The translations under genes were made by a program, and so were the position numbers. A stretch of 64,000 nt of DNA from Uranotaenia lowii (lineage: Eukaryota > Arthropoda > Insecta > Diptera > Culicidae). Position 1 is the first letter of the stretch; each line of letters starts with the position of its first letter. The stretch spans positions 314,759,536-314,823,535 of the forward strand of contig NC_073693.1 in NCBI RefSeq assembly GCF_029784155.1. Reading direction: 5' to 3'. This document shows, in pieces, positions 58,560 through 64,000 of the stretch. The notes under the pieces were generated by a model. The model did not search any database. It was not told the origin of the DNA and worked only from the letters and a program-made list of their open reading frames with translations.

Positions 58560-59420
58560 GTCATTCTTCATCGAAATGTTAAAAGAGGAGGGGGGAGGGT
58601 TCCCATAATTTTGTTTGCTTAACTCCTAAACTGATCAAGCAAACGGAACCATATTTGGCATCGGAAGGTATTTCAGTTCCAGCAAGCATTATTTTATGTT
58701 TTAAGACCCCTCTCTATTCGATTGGGTCGAAACGAAAAGTAAGAAGAGGTATTATTCGACCGTTTTTTGTTTATATCTGAATAACTAAAAAACTTTGCTT
58801 GGTAAAAGAAAATGTTTGGGATTGAATCAATTTATGTCGGTTTAAGATAGGAGGTGAGGAGGGTGTCTCTCATTCAATGTTTTGCATAAATCTACTACTA
58901 CTCTAGCCAATTAAGCCAAATTTGGCGTTAGAGGATATTTGAATAGCAGAAAACTTTGAATAATTGATAGAGACATCTCCCCCATTCAATAAGGAAGTTT
59001 GAAAGAAGTAAACAAGACTTCTTTCTAATATGTATTTTTTTTTTCATTTTTTGGGATCTGATCAAGCAATTGGAACCAGGTTAAGCATGGAAGAATAATT
59101 GGATACGAGGAATCTTTCTCTCATGGTTTTGAGAACTATCTCTTCTTCCAAAGGAAATATATTAAGGAGATAAGAGGGCAACAATACATCTTTTATCATA
59201 TATCGAGAACTAATCGAGCAAATGTAAAGAAAATGTGGCATGGGACCGTATTCGGGTATGAGAAATTATTCTATAAAAGTATGAGAGCTCTCCCTCTTTT
59301 GGTTGAGCAATAATGAAAGGACTGATCAAGAAAATTGATCCAAGCATGACATGGAAGGTTTTTTCGGTCGAGCAATCGTTCTATGATGGTTTGAGCCCCC
59401 TTTCTTTTTAGCAAAAAGAA
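58560..59420. repeat. Degenerate tandem array, unit about 110-165 bp
   Basis: The anchor CTGATCAAGCAA-GGAACC, or a decayed form of it, recurs near 58631, 58775, 58903, 59068, 59210 and 59321. Each is followed by a GGCAT-GGAAG-type block and then a pyrimidine-rich CCCCTCTC block. Units are strongly diverged. Single related units lie near 11640 and 56085. Confidence 0.5.
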
Positions 59421-61671
59421 ATTAAGAGAAGAACAAGTCTCCCATATTGTTTGAGGAGATATTTAGGTGCAAAAATTGTTTCTGTTGAAAATTGATGTTT
59501 TCTTACCTTCATTTAGAGTGAATCATTCGTTTAAAAAAATGATTTCAATGACTATTAGAGACCCCTCCTTTTTTTTAGAGAGTAGATGGCAAAGGTAACT
59601 GCTCTTTTTCAAGGCAGTATCTGATAGCATCACTCAAAACATTTATCCAGTATGAAGAACCATATACTAAATTATCAGAGAGTAAGAGGAGAAGAAAGTT
59701 TGCGTTAAATTTGAAAACCCTACCCCCGGAGAAAATTCCATGAAAATTAAACATGAATTTTGGCATACCAATGAATTGATAAAAATTTCAAATTTCAGAC
59801 TTTAAACAAAAATACAAAATTCAAAATTTTGATCAAGCTTCGAAAAAACAAAACAATTAAAATCGAAATTATACATCTTTGTTATGCAATTCGAGACTCA
59901 AGTTACAGCTCTGGGGAGGTTGTTTCACTGTTGAAATTTAATATTGAATCATGTATAAAACGACCAAAATTTAAATTATTTTCAAGAATTAATCTAATTT
60001 TTCGAAAGTGTAGCAAAGCACACCCAGTCAGCAAGCTTATAATAAGAAAGTTGCATATTTTTACCAACCTCAAAAGCTCACAAGCTTTTATCATATTTAC
60101 CTATCAATTCTTTCCCAAAAGTGATCTAACTCAACGAGTTTGGCTCCTGAAAGCCTAAAGGTATGAGTCGTTTCAAATAAAGGAATTTGAAAAAAAAAAC
60201 AAAAGTTTACGAACAGCCTCCCTTCATAAGTTCAGGTTTGATAAAACTCATCATAAATGCTGTAATTGCCAGTATCCAAGGCAAATGGATCAAAATTTAA
60301 ATGAAATGATATTTTAAAGAAACACTTCATACTTGTTTGGAGTTCTAAATTGGTGGTAAATAATCGTTCAAAAGAACAACAAATTGCATGTTCTGCAATG
60401 ATCGAAATTTTTCTGATGTAACAGCAGAGCTAAAAGCCAACTGAAAATCGCATTTTCCATCGCGCATCATGCCCTAATGACGGTAATATAATAATGTTTA
60501 CCTTTAATGAACATAATAGAAGGTTAAATAGTGCAAATTGACATTTAACGGGATCCTTCCATCGACTTCATTAAGTTTGATATAAGTACCTGCCTACCGT
60601 CATGGCTCGGTTGGGTGGGGGGAGCAAACGCGATGTAGCGCAAGGGAACGACCAAGTTTGCTTATGCCCCTGTCATCCCCCCTTTCCTTCTTCCTTTTGG
60701 GTGGAGCTGTAAAATGGAAACGCAACACGTGTGCGAGCCAAGGTTCATCACGTAATTTGCTCTACATCCCCACCTCCTTGCCACCACTTATATTTAGTCG
60801 AATTGCGTCAAGTACTTACATGCACTGATATCCTTGCCTGGCGCGTTTTCCACCAAACGACTGACTGGCCTTTTACGCATGGAATGGTTGTTGGATCCTT
60901 TCTTTGGATAAAGTTTCAAGTTTTCACTTTCTTTGCGGTGAAGGTGGAAAATTCACGTTTGCAAGACATAGGTTGGCGGTACCTTAAGAGTAGCTATTTG
61001 TGCAGCTGGCAAAACGTCGTCCTCACTTTCAAGTACCGTCTAGAGTAGTTCGCATGTTTTCACCCGCCCGGTGGCAAATGCTTCTATGAAGGTATGTAAG
61101 CGAGCCAACCAAGGTTTTTCTATCCAGTAGCTTGTCTCGGTTTGGTGAACGTGAAAATTTTATCCCGCACTCTCCAACCCATTCACGCAAATATCCCCTC
61201 CCCTCTCCCACGATTCCGGTTGAAGATGGTTGCAAATCGAAACCCGAACCCCGGACTAAAACCACAACCCGGTCTGACACTGGCACTGAATTTGCGGAGG
61301 TGGAGCGGAATCGTTTAACCTACAAAGTACACACATACAAGGGTGGGTGCGACAAAAACGAGGATGTAACATGATAGTTTTTATCTCTTTTTTGTCGTCT
61401 CAAATTTGATGCCTGACAGAGGCTTTGTTTAACATTCCGAAAGGGCAGGTACGAAGAAAATATGAAATCGATTTGTTTGCGGTTGGTTTTTTTTTCAGGA
61501 AGCTGGTTGGGTTTATGTTCTATGAATGGAAATGGGTTTGGTAACTGGAGGGAGTTTTGGGATATAAATATGTAAAAGTGGGAAGGAAAAATGCCTATCA
61601 AGTGAAAGTAAAAATCGGTAATTTTGTACACAATTTTTGAAAATGTAAAGTTTTGACAAACTTGAACTCAC
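59421..61671. other. Non-coding stretch, AT-rich then GC-moderate
   Basis: I see no recognisable gene. The stretch is AT-rich to about 60580 and GC-moderate at 60590-61330, where ORFs of 80-105 codons open on both strands without domains. The 109-codon frame at 59829-60158 has no motif I know. Confidence 0.45.
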
Positions 61672-63450
61672 ATGACAAAAATGACAAAAATGACAAAAAT
61701 GACAAAAATGACAAAAATGACAAAAATGACAAAAATGACAAAAATGACAAAAATGACAAAAATGACAAAAATGACAAAAATGACAAAAATGACAAAAATG
61801 ACAAAAATGACAAAAATGACAAAAATGACAAAAATGACAAAAATGACAAAAATGACAAAAATGACAAAAATGACAAAAATGACAAAAATGACAAAAATGA
61901 CAAAAATGACAAAAATGACAAAAATGACAAAAATGACAAAAATGACAAAAATGACAAAAATGACAAAAATGACAAAAATGACAAAAATGACAAAAATGAC
62001 AAAAATGACAAAAATGACAAAAATGACAAAAATGACAAAAATGACAAAAATGACAAAAATGACAAAAATGACAAAAATGACAAAAATGACAAAAATGACA
62101 AAAATGACAAAAATGACAAAAATGATAAAAATGACAAAAATGACAAAAATGACAAAAATGACAAAAATGACAAAAATGACAAAAATGACAAAAATGACAA
62201 AAATGACAAAAATGACAAAAATGACAAAAATGACAAAAATGACAAAAATGAAAAAAATGACAAAAATGACAAAAATGACAAAAATGACAAAAATGACAAA
62301 AATGACAAAAATGACAAAAATGACAAAAATGACAAAAATGACAAAAATGACAAAAATGACAAAAATGACAAAAATGACAAAAATGACAAAAATGACAAAA
62401 ATGACAAAAATGACAAAAATGACAAAAATGACAAAAATGACAAAAATGACAAAAATGACAAAAATGACAAAAATGACAAAAATGACAAAAATGACAAAAA
62501 TGACAAAAATGACAAAAATGACAAAAATGACAAAAATGATAAAAATGACAAAAATGACAAAAATGACAAAAATGACAAAAATGACAAAAATGACAAAAAT
62601 GACAAAAATGACAAAAATGACAAAAATGACAAAAATGACAAAAATGACAAAAATGACAAAAATGACAAAAATGACAAAAATGACAAAAATGACAAAAATG
62701 ACAAAAATGACAAAAATGACAAAAATGACAAAAATGACAAAAATGACAAAAATGACAAAAATGACAAAAATGACAAAAATGACAAAAATGACAAAAATGA
62801 CAAAAATGACAAAAATGACAAAAATGACAAAAATGACAAAAATGACAAAAATGACAAAAATGACAAAAATGACAAAAATGACAAAAATGACAAAAATGAC
62901 AAAAATGACAAAAATGACAAAAATGACAAAAATGACAAAAATGACAAAAATGACAAAAATGACAAAAATGACAAAAATGACAAAAATGACAAAAATGACA
63001 AAAATGACAAAAATGACAAAAATGACAAAAATGACAAAAATGACAAAAATGACAAAAATGACAAAAATGACAAAAATGACAAAAATGACAAAAATGACAA
63101 AAATGACAAAAATGACAAAAATGACAAAAATGACAAAAATGACAAAAATGACAAAAATGACAAAAATGACAAAAATGACAAAAATGACAAAAATGACAAA
63201 AATGACAAAAATGACAAAAATGACAAAAATGACAAAAATGACAAAAAATGACAAAAATGACAAAAATGACAAAAATGACAAAAATGACAAAAATGACAAA
63301 AATGACAAAAATGACAAAAATGACAAAAATGACAAAAATGACAAAAATGACAAAAATGACAAAAATGACAAAAATGACAAAAATGACAAAAATGACAAAA
63401 ATGACAAAAATGACAAAAATGACAAAAATGACAAAAATGACAAAAATGAC
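61672..63450. repeat. 9-bp satellite array 4 (unit ATGACAAAA)
   Basis: About 198 copies, more uniform than arrays 1-3. I see variants only at about 62125 and 62539 (GATAAAA), 62250 (GAAAAAAAT) and a one-base insertion near 63246 that shifts the frame. The unit lacks stop codons in five of its six frames, so frames of up to 672 codons run across it on both strands. They are not genes. The unit shares TGACAA with the TTTTGACAA satellite and differs in the remaining three bases (AAA instead of TTT). Confidence 0.99.
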
Positions 63451-63459
63451 CCACACTAA

Positions 63460-64000
63460 ATAACGAAAGCTCAAAACTAAAAAAATCAGTACCAATAACT
63501 TGAATGCAAGAATTGAATACTCATAATTCACAGCTTCCAGAACAGGTACTCAAAATTTTACACTTTGAAATCAGAACTCAGGACTTTTAGTGGAGAAATA
63601 AGAATCGTGAATATCCAAGAACTTAAATCACATTCATGAAAAAATTATACTCTAAGTCAATTTTGAAATGGAAAAAGTGTTCTAGAACTGAATACCCAAA
63701 AATCAGAACTCAGGATTCAGAATTTAGATTTTAACAATCAGATCTTACAACTCAGACTATGATTCTATTTAGATCACAAAAATTTTGAAGTTCGATCTGA
63801 GATCTCTTAACGCAGAACATTCAGTAAAATCTTAGAATAAGAACTCAGAATTTAGAACTCAGAATTCAGAGCTCAATATTTAGAGGTCATAACAAAGAAG
63901 TTAGAACCTATTTAGAATTCAAATTTCAAAACTCAGTTTAAAAGAGCTGAGAACTCAGAATCAACAAACAAAATTTATAATTTCGAAACCCATAATTCAG
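63460..64000. repeat. Degenerate AACTCAGAATTCAGA-type repeats
   Basis: Motifs such as GAACTCAG, AATTCAGA and AACTCAGA recur irregularly every 7-40 bases up to the window end. They look like the decayed remains of a short tandem repeat of about 14 bp. The array probably continues past the window. Confidence 0.55.

Overview
The window looks like AT-rich, repeat-dominated chromosomal DNA from an insect, most probably a dipteran and possibly a mosquito. The evidence is its transposon set: a Jockey-type LINE, a BEL/Pao LTR retrotransposon, tRNA-derived SINEs, hAT-like and other inverted-repeat elements, and a Helitron-like fragment. I found no convincing host protein-coding, rRNA or tRNA gene. The only long, family-recognisable coding regions are retrotransposon ORFs. 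Nothing points to bacterial, plasmid or phage DNA, and there is no CRISPR array.

Layout. 1-17.3 kb is AT-rich sequence packed with small and nested DNA elements. These are an inverted-repeat element (981-1924), a TTAA-flanked element nested in another (1988-3623), a foldback element with a 10-bp target duplication and a GC-rich multi-hairpin core (5376-6349), and a hAT-like element with a SINE and a Helitron-like fragment inside it (6774-10288). 17334-21837 is a full-length Jockey-type LINE with a 15-bp target duplication, an intact EN-RT ORF2 and a broken ORF1. 21.9-29.1 kb is mostly featureless apart from one inverted-repeat element and one SINE.

29.1-46.0 kb is the dominant structure: long arrays of a 9-bp satellite (unit TTTTGACAA). 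They are split by a 7957-bp BEL/Pao element whose two 355-bp LTRs appear identical. The element carries an uninterrupted 1793-codon polyprotein and a 5-bp target duplication (GACAA) made from the satellite itself. A 300-bp non-satellite island separates the second and third arrays.

46-61.6 kb returns to AT-rich DNA. It holds a SINE with a perfect 12-bp duplication, a TA-flanked inverted-repeat element interrupted by a hAT-like element with a perfect 8-bp duplication, and several smaller inverted-repeat or degenerate tandem repeats. 61.7-63.45 kb is a second 9-bp satellite (unit ATGACAAAA) that shares the TGACAA core with the first. The window ends in degenerate AACTCAGA-like repeats.

How the parts relate. 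The LINE and BEL element encode proteins for their own mobility, and the LINE ORF2 is a candidate source of machinery for SINE mobilisation (inference). The DNA elements carry no recognisable transposase and would depend on proteins encoded elsewhere. The very long ORFs inside the satellites follow from a 9-bp period that contains no stop codon in five of its six frames, and are not genes. Positions come from reading by eye. Repeat edges may be off by a few bases unless a target duplication is given.
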